Source: Rhizophlyctis rosea | Taxonomy: Eukaryota; Chytridiomycota; Chytridiomycetes; Rhizophlyctidales; Rhizophlyctidaceae | NCBI GenBank assembly: GCA_027596075.1 | Contig: JADGJC010000252.1 | Location: forward strand, 1-59,819 | Direction: 5' to 3' | DNA: 59,819 bases | Shown: one piece after another, positions 24,728 through 36,023 of the stretch | Layout of the letters: the number at the start of each line of letters is the position of its first letter | How positions within the stretch are numbered: the stretch's first letter is position 1 | Notes under the pieces: model-generated | What the model was told of the DNA's origin: nothing | What the model saw: the letters and a program-made list of their open reading frames with translations, nothing else | The model's database searches: none | Position numbers and translations under genes: made by a program

Positions 24728-27516
24728 TCAATGCCTTCTCAAAGGCTCCTCACTGAGTTCCCTCCAAAAGCTCTCACCCAGAGCCATCTCGCCCGCACCC
24801 TCCTCAACCGCCCCACTCCCGCCGCTATTGCCAAGTTCCAAATGAGCAGATGTAGTAGCAGGCTCTGCAGTGTCCGCCTGCGCGTGTGGCTGCGGCTGAT
24901 GAGTTTGTTGGTGTTGAGGAGCGAGGGCAAGGTGCGCTGGTGTCTGTTGCTGTTGATGTTGTGACTGCTGGTGTTGCGTGAATGCGGTTGCGGGTGGAAA
25001 GAGGTCTGCCCATCCGTTTCCTTCACCGTCGTATCAATCAACAACCCCGATCCATCACTCCCTCCACCCGCACCCGTCGCATCCACACTTCCCACCAGCA
25101 AGGCCGGCGCCGCCACCGTAGGACCGAAACCATCAACTTTTTTCTTCCGACGTAGAAGCTCGTGATTTGTTTTGAGGTTGACCCCCAAATCACTCGTGGC
25201 CATCCCCAAAACATTACACACCCCTTCAAGCCTTGCATGAGCCTCCACCGCCCACTCATGCTCGTCCTCAGCCATCTTTTGCCAGCCCCTACATTCCACC
25301 GTCTTCCCCTTCAACTTCTCCTCCCACTCATCCTCAACAACCGCCACCCTCCTCGCAACCTCCACCTCACGCTCCTCCTTCTCCTTCGCCACCCGCACCT
25401 TCAAATCCCATCTCCCTCTCCAGTGCCGCAATCCAATTCTCCCGCTCGTTGATCTGACTCTCCAACACCACAATCTGCGCCTTCCGCCCTTCGTTTTCAG
25501 CAACGACTCCCCCAGACACCATCTCATTCCCACCAACACGGCCCTCAACCCCAACAAAACCCCTAACTTCCCGCTCCTTCCACCGCTCCGGAACCCCAAG
25601 CTCCCGCAACGCTTCCGCGAAGCTTGCAACATCCTTCAACGCACTTCGCAACCCCGAATTCGAGACAACATCCTCGGCCCTCAACGCGACCCCAACACTG
25701 GCAACAACCAAATGCTTAGGCAGCGCCACACCATTGACATTCACAGGAGTGGTGAATAGGCGCGCGGAGGGGAGGGTGATGTAGGCGGAGGAGAGGTCGA
25801 GGATGTTGATATTGGCGTCGCATGTGGCCGGGTGTGGAGAGGGTTATGAGGTGCTTTTCGGCGGGGATATGGTAGAGGGTGGCAATGGTGTTGAATAAGC
25901 TCGTAAGGACGGAGTCGTCAATTTCGAAGTTTGGCATCGATTCTGATTGATCTTGGACAGCGCGAATCTTCAACGCACGACACTGCTTCAACCCTTCAAG
26001 TCCCATCCTTTCGAAAAAACACACTTCCTCCTCAGTTGGATAGCAGGAGAGGGAGTCGATGTTGAAGCCGTGGTTGTGAAGTTCTGTTTTGATTTTGGTG
26101 AAGTCAGGAAAGCGGAAAGTCCCAGTTTCCACTGGATGCTGGAAACTCCCGATCAACGCAAAGCCTGTAGAGACGTTGAAGGGGCGTCGGATGAGGCCCA
26201 GGTCGGAAATATGCGGTGCGATTTGGGGCGTGACAGTGGTAGCAACGATAAGGATGTTGAACAGGTATTGGGAGATGGATCCGAAGGTTGTTGTGGTGGT
26301 GAGAGCATGATAGGGAGAATCATTGACAGTAACTCCCAAACTCGAAATGGTATCCCCATAAACAACTATGATGCAAGAAATTAGAGTCAAAATTTGGGTG
26401 TTGGAAAAGCTCCTTGACCTAGACGCACCACTCGCTCCAAGAATCAATGCAACCTTCTTAAGCACACACTGAACTCTATGCGCCGCGACGAAGTCAAATT
26501 CCGTGTTACCCAGCGCCGGATCCACCCACGTTGCTGCATATTCTTCGATAACTGTGTGGAGATCAACAGCTGAGAATGCAAAAAATGAGTAATTCGCAAC
26601 TACCAACGAAAATCGCAATCACATTGCAGCAGGGCGAAGGTACATACCCGGCACAGGTACACCTCCATCAAATTTTCCACCATCCCCCTCACAAAGAACC
26701 ATCACAAACTCCGCGCCCAACAAACACGAATCAATCGCTGCAAGAAACGCCGCAGCAGAAGACCCAAGAACCACGACTCTTCTATCCATATGCGAAGTAA
26801 ACTCATCGGCCTCCACTGTGGCGTACTTGCCGCTCTTGTATTGTTTTTGGAGAGTGCTGCAGATGTTCGTCATGGCTTCGGATGACGAGGAGGTGGATTC
26901 TTCCAGAAGTGTATATCGGTCTGAGGGGATGAAGGTTGAGAGGTGGGGTGCATCACCCTCTTCGTCGCCGTATTTGAATTCGATGCAGAGAGATAGCAAT
27001 CTCTGCATTGGGAAGGAAGATGTGATGAGGGGTTTGAAGGTGAAGGTGTTTTGGGAGCAACTCATTGGCGCCAATTCACCCACATGCCGAAATAGTAAAT
27101 AAACTGACCTCATACGCATTCAACACCTTGGCGGGCATGTCTGCTTTGAAGAATTTGGAGAGAATGGCGTCAAGTTCGTCGTTTTCTTCTTCATCTCTCT
27201 CGGAATCCGTCTCGTCCCCGTCGCCACCGACACCCGGCTTTCCAGATGACCCACCACCACCCTGCATCCCCGCCGCCGCAAGCCAGTCATCCCTTAACTC
27301 AAAACACTTTGCTTCTAGCGCCCGAGCCGACCGGCCTTCCAGTAAAGGCAGCTTCAAAGAAACCAACTTCCGGAACGCCGCATCCGGCTTCACACTAGAG
27401 ATCCACTCGTAATTCTCAATGTACCAAACACGTAATGCCTCCACCGCTTCCGGCGTCCATTCCTCCTTCCTCTTATCCCCCTTTCCCAACTTGGTCGCCT
27501 TATCTCCTCTCGCCAT
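24728..27516 (-). CDS. Myb-like plus degenerate MICAL-type flavoprotein, coiled-coil tail (frame breaks)
   Basis: Exon 1 (27516-27109) encodes a Lys-rich start and a helical EEWTPEAVEALRVWYIENYE segment resembling Myb/SANT-like DNA-binding domains, then an acidic linker. In-phase introns lead to exons 27002-26648, 26569-26429 and 26365 onward. Exon 2 contains RRVVVLGSSAAAFLAAIDSC then LLGAEFVMVLCE, a beta-alpha-beta unit like the FAD-binding fold, but the GxGxxG is degraded to GSSAAA. Exons 3-4 give HRVQCVLKKVALILGASVVYG, close to the QLxLLKVALLLG motif of MICAL-family monooxygenases. Later pieces (NINILDLSSAYITL, LVVASVGVAL) match the second FAD region in order. Frame changes near 25835, 25400 and 25025 have no AG/GT pair to explain them. 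The remainder is coiled-coil, then a Gln/His-rich tail ending at 24728. MICALs oxidise actin methionines; with a lost FAD motif, catalysis is doubtful. Confidence 0.5.
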
Positions 27517-28903
27517 GGTAAATCAATAACCTAAGAAGAGCAAAGGCCTCAGTATCGGTGCTCGAAGGACATACGGTCAAATCGAATGATGTATAATGAA
27601 GCATCGTGCCGCCGGAACAAACAAATGTGGACAGGAAATGACGATGTTATTTAGTAGCAGGATGGCGATGTGATGTATTCCGAGCGAGACTACGAATGAG
27701 GGTGCGAAATAGGTTAGAATGCGACGCGGCTAGGGGTGCACCAAAGGGGTTTCGTATTCACCTATGACCCATACAAACAACCCGCGCTAACAGTAGCAAG
27801 TTCCCACCGAGGTTTTCGGAAGCGAGAGACGATTTATGGTGTTAAGAGAGGCACTGACAAGATACCGATATAACCACCAAGAAGTTCCGCGACAAGAAAG
27901 AGTTGGAAAGGGGTGCGTGAAGTTGCGTGACGATCTTCCCCTCGCTATGCATTCTCATTGGGCAGTTGAAGAAAGCATTATCCTGTACGCAGAATTGGCA
28001 AGGATGCCATTGTGAAGCACACGCTCCCTGTGGTGCTTGTGGACTACTTGATGGAGCACACATGCGAAGCCTCAGGAAACGAAGCACGATGATTGTTGAT
28101 GTCGTTAGATTTATAGGTCGAGCTGTGTTGCATCTGGCTGTTGACTTTCTCAAATTCTGAGAAAGCAACTGGAAGGGTTGAATTCAAGCTATTCCAGCAC
28201 AATTTACCAAGCTAATTGACACGCCTCTTGGTAACTGGACGGATCATAAATCAGTGGAAAACAGTGTCGCTGCCTTTTTCTATAGCAGGTGCATCGTGCT
28301 GGGCGCGCTTGTTGATTGACATTGCTGGGACGGATCGCAACCATCGTTCTTTCCCCTCCTGTGGTCGTAATGATCCCAATCCATTACTACACCACTTATT
28401 TCCATCGCTGCATCTCGTCCTGTGACCGAACCTCGATGATTCAAAAACCAATGCGCGGCATATCGTCTTGTCTAAATTTTCATTCGGGCACTCTCACGTT
28501 GCAAACGCGGTTCTCCTGACGTTAGATGTGACGGTTGCATTGCGTTGCAAACACGGCTTCAAAAACGCGACACTTCCATCCCTATTGCTCCGCTTTCGTT
28601 TTTTTGCGCTGTGGGCCGTTCCTGGAGCACTGCTGTGGGCAAATAATTGTCGTGTCAAGGGAACGCCTGGAAGGTACAAAAAGAGCATTTCACTACAGAA
28701 TCGCAAGCGTCACCAGCTAGGTAATACGTGCCAACGGATGCCATACGCTCTATTCTCCACAAGAAGGCAATCCGTGTTCTAATGTAGTTAATGTCATCAC
28801 GTTGCCGGTACAATACATATTCCCTTTCCCACATTGATATGCGGAATCAGGGCTAGCATATCTGCGATAGATGAAATGCTGCAAATCATGCTTGCATATT
28901 GCA
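27517..28903. other. Gene-poor interval
   Basis: Leader and promoter of the minus-strand Myb/MICAL-like gene are expected here. The ATG context is GCCATG. No other feature is supported. Confidence 0.35.
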
Positions 28904-30710
28904 CTATACTTGGCGATCTCTGTTGCTTGCTTTACCATCCCTACCCATCTCCTGGCATACCAGACTCAGCAATGATTGTGCAGCGGCGTTTAATGTCAAA
29001 GGCAGTCGGCACAAGAGTGGTAAAATATAATGATGATTCCGATTATCGTTGAAGTTGCCAAGTTTCTGCGGCCGACATGCATGGAACATGGCCGCCGTAT
29101 CTGCTCGGTAGCCTGCCTCCTTTTTTGTCAGACGTAGTAGAGCTCGAGGAGTGTAAACTCTCACGAACGACCCCTCATCAGCCTTGATTGGTGAGTGAAA
29201 AAAACGTGACGCAATGAAGAGTAACGGAAGCAGCGCTTCCGACAAAAGTGAGTACGGGAGGTCCACAATTGCTCTTGCGCTTGTGCAGTGCAATACCATC
29301 TTGTTTGAGGCTGGAGGATTGTTTGAAAGGGGACGCCCCTCCCTATTTTCTGTAGGCAGCTCTGAACGGACTTGGTGCGCCGCTGCAGATGTCATCAAGG
29401 CAGACGAAATCCACAAAAGTGTGGCAGGATGCAGGATGCAATGCCGAGGAGTTGGTTCATACCCACACCATTTCCAATGGAATTCATTAAAATTGCATTG
29501 ATGTCACACAAGCGGTCACTCCCCTTTGTGCGTCACCTCCGGAGCAACTCTCGCTCACACATGCCAGTGTTTGCCTTTTGGCACCCGTCCTCGTGAGAGC
29601 CATCTTTTGGTTGCACGGTCGCAGTAGGGTTTTATCCAGTTGAGTCCAAGGGCTCCAGCAAAGCAGGCTTCAGAACATCAACTGCCTGAGCTGCTATGGC
29701 GGGCAATATATGATATACTGTCGCGTACGCGTTGCAAGCACTTTTTTTGGACTCAATCTTTGTTGTGAAGGCTCGAATATGCCACAAGAGTGGATCAGAG
29801 CCCTTTTTAATCAATTGTAGCGTAAGCAGACATAAGCGACAGATGCGTCCGTGTTGCTGGCGTTCGTCAACTTAGTCTCGGCAACGATGCATTGCAGATT
29901 TGTGGGCATACCAACATGGATGTTGGAGGTGGTTGCAAACTTTGCCATGGTGGTTGTGCTCATCGTCGCAGACATTTTGTTGCTAGGCCAACAAATTGAG
30001 TATTTATGAGTAAGAGTCAGAAAGGAGGTCCGGACGTGGTTCTTATTATGTGAGAGAGGGTGTGGTTTGTCCTCGCCCATCCTGAACTATTCGGATAGCA
30101 TGATGCCCTTGATGTTGGGGTCCCATTTTGCCACAAAGCTTTCAACCACGTTGCTGCCAACCACTCCAATTGCGTTCTCCACTGCACTCAACTTGAAGTG
30201 CGCACGCTTTTTGGCTCCTCCATGGAATACGAGTAATGGCGAGACATATATGAAGAGCGGTGCTCAACGATGCACGATTGGCTAAGAATTGGGAAAAAGA
30301 TCACACCATCGACCCTGGGGGGATCAGCAACAAATGTCCCTTCAAGAGGGACATCCAATGTCGAGCAACGGAGGCGCACAGTCTACTTTGTCAGGCATGA
30401 TGAATTCCTCAGAATTCTAATGGGCTAATGCATGGATAACGAAGACCTTTCGATGGAACAAAGGTGGTTAAAACGCTATCTGCAGACCGCTTCTGCAGGA
30501 GCTGTTATCGGCAATAATTGCAAGTCAGACAGGAGCATAGACGTGAGAGCATGTACTTCTTCCGGGCTGATTCCACCCGTAAATGTGCAGTCCAAAAAAT
30601 GAGCCGAGGAGACGATAATGTTATGTAGCATAAGCAAAAGATGCATAATTGCCAGGGATGCTACCTGGCCTTTATACCGCATCAAAATGAGACGCTCGTG
30701 TCAGCATAGC
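28904..30710 (-). other. Coding-like minus-strand block, family unknown
   Basis: Four minus-strand segments have protein-like composition. The first, at 30685-30476, contains FTGGISPEEVHALTSMLLSD. The second, at about 30290-30098, contains SAVENAIGVVGSNVVESFVA and ends WDPNIKGIMLSE and TAG. The third, at 29975-29811, is a short frame starting in a good ATG context (CAACAAAATG) 30 nt after an ATAAATA box, reading MSATMSTTTMAKFATTSNIH and ending at a TGA. The fourth, at about 29800-29632, contains HIRAFTTKIESKKSACNAYA and is in another frame. A 170-codon frame at 29416-28904 lies further on. They may belong to one or two small intron-containing genes or to degraded ones. I recognise no domain and could not build a continuous model. 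Confidence 0.25.
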
Positions 30711-33004
30711 GATCTTGGCAGTTGTGAAATGACATTAGCACATCTACCAGTCTCTGGCATCAGTCCATTCCAGTCAATGGACTACCAGGACCGAAGGAAT
30801 ACTCAGCATTGTCAGGAAGTGCCGGCGCCATGCTCATGTACACATCAGAGATGTGATTCCTTTTCCCCATTACGTTTTGGGGTAAACGTCGGGTACCATT
30901 GCGGGTTAAATCATGATTCCATATCCGATTGCCTACACGTTGAATAGGTTGGCAAATACCCGCTCTATGTCAAAGGGAGGAACTCATTTGTACCCCACCG
31001 CCATGCCATCGGTGGGTCAACCTTGTTATTATTTTTGATTATGTTGAGGTGTGAGCTGCACCCTTCTAATCCTTTCACAGTGGAGCACTCACTTTTGAAT
31101 CAATAATCTGCGTTCGAACAGCAACTTTGATTCGCAATAGTTCAATTGTCCCTGCTTACGCTATACTACTTCATTTACGGGACGTGCCATTTCTTGCAGC
31201 TCGTTTCAGGAAAAGTGGCAAGGCTCGTCGTTCATTCCGCAGCTAGCGCAAATGTGTACCCTATCTTGAGGAGGTGTATGTGAGCGTTCAACCGTAAAGT
31301 CAAGAACGTTGCAATGTCATTCTAGGTATGTCGTTGCAAGGCTTCATTCCTGTAGACGCTTTTACCACAAGCCGGACGCACTGTCGGGTTTGTCGGCAAG
31401 CTCAGGGGTCGAACTGGCGCACCCTACGTGTGCATAATCTTGAATTGCACGGGCAGTTATATGAACCGTAACAATGAAGATCGTTGTGTATTGGAATGTC
31501 AAGCAAAAAACGTAAATACGAATCATGAGCGGCATGTTCGAATCCATATTGTTTCGAGCATGCGTGCCATGGACATTGGTGATGCTACACGATGAGGATC
31601 AAACTGTAACAGGAGGCCCGAGACATGTGCCAAATGCCTTCAACACTTCAACAGGGTCCGATCGCTTGTACTCTTGTACGACCGAACAAATGTGGTATGA
31701 TTATTGCTACTGTACATGATGTTCTTCTTCTTTGCGGAGTTCTTCCCCTTTTGCTTTTCCTGTATGAATCGAATTTCCAGACTTTACACAAGTACATCCC
31801 TACTTCACGCAGGTACCGTTGAAAATCCGACACTACTCACGCAGATGCGGTCAAGTTGAATGGCCATGTGCTGACAAAGTTCATCGACACGTGATAACTC
31901 ACGCATAAGAGCAGTACGGCGTCCTATTCCCCTATAAAAGAGCCAACTTTGAGAGCGGGTCGTTGGATGGGAGTCAATATCCATACATTCTCCATATGTG
32001 AATTCAAGTGTTGTTTTGTTGCAAATTTGGATGTGAGTGATGTGAGTGAGGTGCTGAGGACCCTGAAACGCGTGATGTCAGTTTCGTGGGGCCGACAGAA
32101 AGCACTGAATAACTTAAAATCCGATACATCTTGGACTTCTCAAAGCATGCTGCGGTGTGTCAGGACACGTCGGCATTGATTGCAGCCTGTTATTGGTGCC
32201 TCCCCCCCTTGTTTTTTGATTGACGGCTTGAAAGTTTGGTCACGACGGATTAGATAATTTATCATGGATCAAGGTGTGCTTGTCAAAACAATCAGGCATG
32301 CGGGAGGTGAGATGTTGAACAGCTCCATGAAGCGGAGCGGACCAGTTCTCAATCGTCACATCGAAAGATCAGGTTGTTCACTTTGCTCGCTTCGGGGTGG
32401 TGATTTCGGATAGTTCGGATACGCAAGTCGCTTTTTCCTCATCTGAATGACAAAAGTTTGTGGATACAATCTTTATCAAAATGCCTTGGAAGTTCTGCAC
32501 AGTCGTGAAGATACGGACCCGGCCATAATCAGAGTCAAGTTCATGTCGTTATCGGTCTTAATAGAGTCAATAGTTTTGAACATGTCGAAAATTGGCAATA
32601 GTCCGGGCTCTAATTGAAGGGTTTAGTCACGTGTTCCCTTTACCTTGCACACGTGTTTTGAACCACACGTTTCCCGCCAAGCGGCTTGCTTCCGCCAAGA
32701 TGGTGGCGTGTCCTGGCGCGTGGGATGGAGGAGGACTCAAAGGGAAGGCCGCTTGCTTTCCACTTCCCACACTCCCAAACTTCCATCATCATTCGCTGAC
32801 ATTCATCATAGGAACCTGACAAGTATCCTCATATCGTATTCTTCAATATAGAAAGAGGCCACCGAGTCTTACAAACGCGATCCACTCTATATCCTACGGA
32901 CAACATCCACACGTGTTTTGGTGGCAGATCACCCACCTCAACCTGTCCCGCCCAGTCCAAACGTCAACTTTCCCACGTTTTTGCACCCACCATAATCCTC
33001 GCGA
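30711..33004. other. Gene-poor interval upstream of the F-BAR gene
   Basis: No gene recognised. The last 300 bp are presumably the promoter and leader of the F-BAR gene; the CACACGTG-like CACACGTGTTTTG motif occurs twice (about 32650 and 32913). Nothing else definite. Confidence 0.35.
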
Positions 33005-36000
33005 ATGAAGAAGATGCAATTCAAGAACCTGCTGAAGGTATGACCAGCTGTCTCGCCATGAACTAAACCAACTCATACCCACACTCCTCGGCACGTTGCA
33101 GCCCTCGAAGTCTTCAACAGATAACCACGACACGTCAGACTCACAGCCCATAGAGGAAGTATCCTATGGCGACCCTGCAGGTGGTGGTGTAGCTGGAGGT
33201 TACTCTTCAAACTCTAGTCCAGCTCACGGAAATGGTCACGATGTCACTTCTCCCACCGAATCCGCCTTTGGTCAGAATGGCCCCCCTCCTCCTACCAACC
33301 CTGGCGCAACAAATAAGACCTTGTTCGCGTCTAACTTTTGGGTGGGTGTCTGTATGTATTGATTGTGTGAGAGGCCAGCGGAGCTGGCTAGTAAGTGCGC
33401 GGAGCGCACAGTTAAGCGCGAAGCGCTTCAGTTTAGGTGCGGAGCGCCTATTTTGATTGTGAACGCACGGAGGGGCTTGATGGGCGAGGTTGGGGAAAGG
33501 GGGGAGTTTGTGAGGCTCGCCGGTCCGGAGTTCCATGACATCATTGCACTAACATCTATCAACATCTATCAGGGCGAAGGGGACAATGGCTTAGCAGTCC
33601 TCATGGTCCGAATGAAAGTAGGTAAACACACCTCCGAAGAAGTACAAGCGCTCTTCAAAGAGCGCGCGGCCATCGAAGAAGACTACGGGAAGAGACTGAA
33701 GAAATTGGCGAAGACCTTTAACGCTAAGGAGGAGATTGGGTAAAATGCGTTTTGGAGCGGGAATTTCTGACATTGATCGGATAGCTGATGGGAACTATCT
33801 TAGCACATTACGCGACTCTCTTGACGTAGTACGCGCCGAACTGGAACGGACAGGTCAGGCGAGGCTGGACCTTGCCGCCGAGATCCGCGCTAAATTGGAA
33901 AAGCCGCTCGCGGATTTGATTGCTACACAGTCTGGGATTAGGAAATCCGTAAGTCATTGTGGCTTGTCCGATTCATCTCCTTTTGGTTTTGCAGCCCGTC
34001 TTGATTGGCATTGCGGATCTAATGTGATATATATTTTAGCACAACAATACCGTCAAAGACCACCTAAAAGCCAAAGCAGCGCAAATCAACCACGTCCAGA
34101 AAATCAAGGAACGGTACGAGACTAAATGTTCGGAGGTGGATCTTTTGAAACAGAACCGGCCGGGGTTGGCGCAGAAGGAGGTTGATAAGGTGCGTAATCG
34201 TGCGGAATTGAGTTTCGGGTCTTTGCACATACTTTGGAGATAACCATTCGGTTTTTGGTTTCTTGTGCATTTTCTGATGAGTTTTTGCCGTCCACAGATC
34301 AGAGCAAAACTCGAGAAAACCCAAACACAAGCCAAACATGCTGATCAAGAGTATGTTGGGGCTATTGATCGGTTGGCGGAGATTCATCGGAGGTGGGAAG
34401 CGGATTTTAGGGCTGCTTGTATGGTGAGTGTTGTCAAACACTTTGATTCCGCAATATCCTTCATGTTGTTTATGTTCAAGTATGTTTTCATGAATATCGC
34501 ATATACAGGACTGCCAACGCCTAGAAGAGGACCGATTCCACTTCCTGCGGGCGGGATTGTGGACTTATAGTAATTGTTTGGCGGGAATTTGTATCACTGA
34601 TGATGAGGTAAGATCTTTCAATTCTCTTCATTGGGTGCTGCACTTTTTTGCGTATTCCGGATCGTCTGCACGTTTTTGAGTTGTTGTTTGTGACTTATAT
34701 TTTCCTTTTTTGGATGTTTTTGGGAGCAGAGCTGCGAACGGATCCGCACATCACTAGAACAATGCGACTTTGATAAGGATGTGAATTTGTTTGTGAATAA
34801 GGCGGCGACGGGTGGAGAGATTCCTCGTGAGTATCAAGAATCCTGTTCGTCTCCACCTACCGGTCCATCTTTTGCCCCCTATCCCTTCCGCTTACACACA
34901 CCCTCCCTCCAACATAGCCCCCCTCCAATACACAAACTTTTACACCGGCACATCCGGACGCCCCTCTTTCACCGCCGGCACAGCATCCCGCCAACACAGC
35001 GGGTCCATCTCGGGTGCTGCGGGGAGCCCTCCATCAATTTCCGCTATGGGACCTTCTGACTCCTTTAGGAAAGAATCGTTTGGGAAGGAAGGGAGTTTAA
35101 GCAGTTTACCGGTTGGGGGGTATGAGGGTGGTGAGGGGTATGATGTTGGTGTTGGGGGTGGGGAAAAGGAACGGGAAGCGCTTGGTGGTGCTGGTGGGTC
35201 GGGGGCGGGGAGTGGTATGGTGGTGAGGGATCCCTCAAGGGAGAGTTTGAGTAAGGGGGCTAGTGTGGAACGGTTGCCGACTTATGCTACTGGGGGTTAT
35301 GACGGCGGTCTAAGTAACGAAAGGCCGTTTGGGAGTGTGAGTAATGAGAGGCCTTTTGGGAGTGTTGGTGGCGGTGGTGGTGGTGTCAGTAATGAAAGGC
35401 CTTTCGGGAGTGTTAGTGGAGGGTATGGAGACGTACCGCAGATTAGGAAAGAGAGGAGTCGGGAGTTTGGTGGGGATGAGGTTGGGGAGGAAGGGACGTT
35501 TAGTTATGATCCTTTTGATGTTCCGGAGAGTATGCCGACTTTGTTTAGTGGTGAGTTGTGGTTTTATCATCTTCTGTTTTCTTTTTTTTTTGTGTGTTTG
35601 TGGGGGGCTGTGGCCGGTGGGGGGTGGGAGAGCAGGTTGGTGATATTTGATGTTGGCGTCGATGTTGACGTTTGCTTTTTTATGACAGTGCGAGTACTGT
35701 ATGATTACAAGGCACAAGCGGCGGAGGAGTTGAGTATTGTTAAGGGGCAGGTTGTACCGGTCATTGCTACGCATGATGATGGGTGAGTTTTTTTTGTCGT
35801 TGTCAGATTATGTCGTACTGGGGAGGTTGAACTTGGATACGTCGTGGTGATGGGGGGTTCCTTTCCGTTCAACATTCCTGATGCTTGTGGATGTTGTAAG
35901 ATATGCTTCTGACTTCCGGCGTGTGTATTCTTTTATAGGTGGTGGGAAGGTCTCGGAAGCGAAGACGGACGACGACGGAAAGGGCTTTTCCCGAGTAATT

Positions 36001-36023
36001 TCTGTGAGACTTTGAGGACTTGA
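33005..36023 (+). CDS. F-BAR and SH3 domain protein (Cdc15/Imp2/PSTPIP type)
   Basis: Membrane-curving scaffold of the family that links the plasma membrane to the actin ring and septation in fungi. Eleven exons join without a frame error to 622 residues: 33005-33037, 33102-33341, 33573-33739, 33804-33948, 34040-34189, 34298-34423, 34509-34607, 34730-34826, 34918-35550, 35689-35782 and 35939-36023. Residues 12-85 are Ser/Gly/Pro-rich. The F-BAR domain spans about 86-360: FASNFWGEGDNGLAVLMVRM, EVQALFKERAAIEEDYGKRL, basic helices and EIPPPLQYTNFYTG. The linker is Ser/Gly-rich with three SNERPFGS repeats (about residues 484-520). A C-terminal SH3 (564-620) has the diagnostic VRVLYDYKA, DDGWWEG and GLFPSNF. 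Intron 2 carries the hairpin element described separately. The domain order matches fungal cytokinesis F-BAR proteins, except that the N-terminal extension is longer than usual. Confidence 0.92.
33359..33461. mobile_element. Candidate miniature element: four tandem stem-loops with 9-bp flanking repeats
   Basis: Inside intron 2 (33342-33572) four 15-nt hairpins stand in a row, each a 6-bp stem closed by a three-base loop. They are GCCAGC-GGA-GCTGGC (33374-33388), GTGCGC-GGA-GCGCAC (33395-33409), AAGCGC-GAA-GCGCTT (33414-33428) and AGGTGC-GGA-GCGCCT (33435-33449; one G-T pair). Spacers are 6, 4 and 6 nt, giving a period near 20 nt. The direct repeat TTGATTGTG flanks the run at 33359-33367 and 33453-33461, like a target-site duplication around an 85-bp insert. 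It recalls GC-rich hairpin elements of fungal mitochondrial DNA, but this copy is in a nuclear intron. Mobility is inferred, not shown. Confidence 0.6.
35310..35420 (+). repeat. In-frame SNERPFGS repeat, three copies
   Basis: Three copies of an octapeptide SNERPFGS in the F-BAR linker are encoded at about 35310-35339, 35340-35364 and 35387-35412. They are separated by Val or a Gly-rich spacer. The copies differ at synonymous sites, so the repeat is not a fresh duplication. Confidence 0.7.

Noticed and set aside
31378..31470. Possible minus-strand tRNA with a GTTCGACC T-loop
   Set aside because: Stems around the loop do not pair and no cloverleaf could be drawn.
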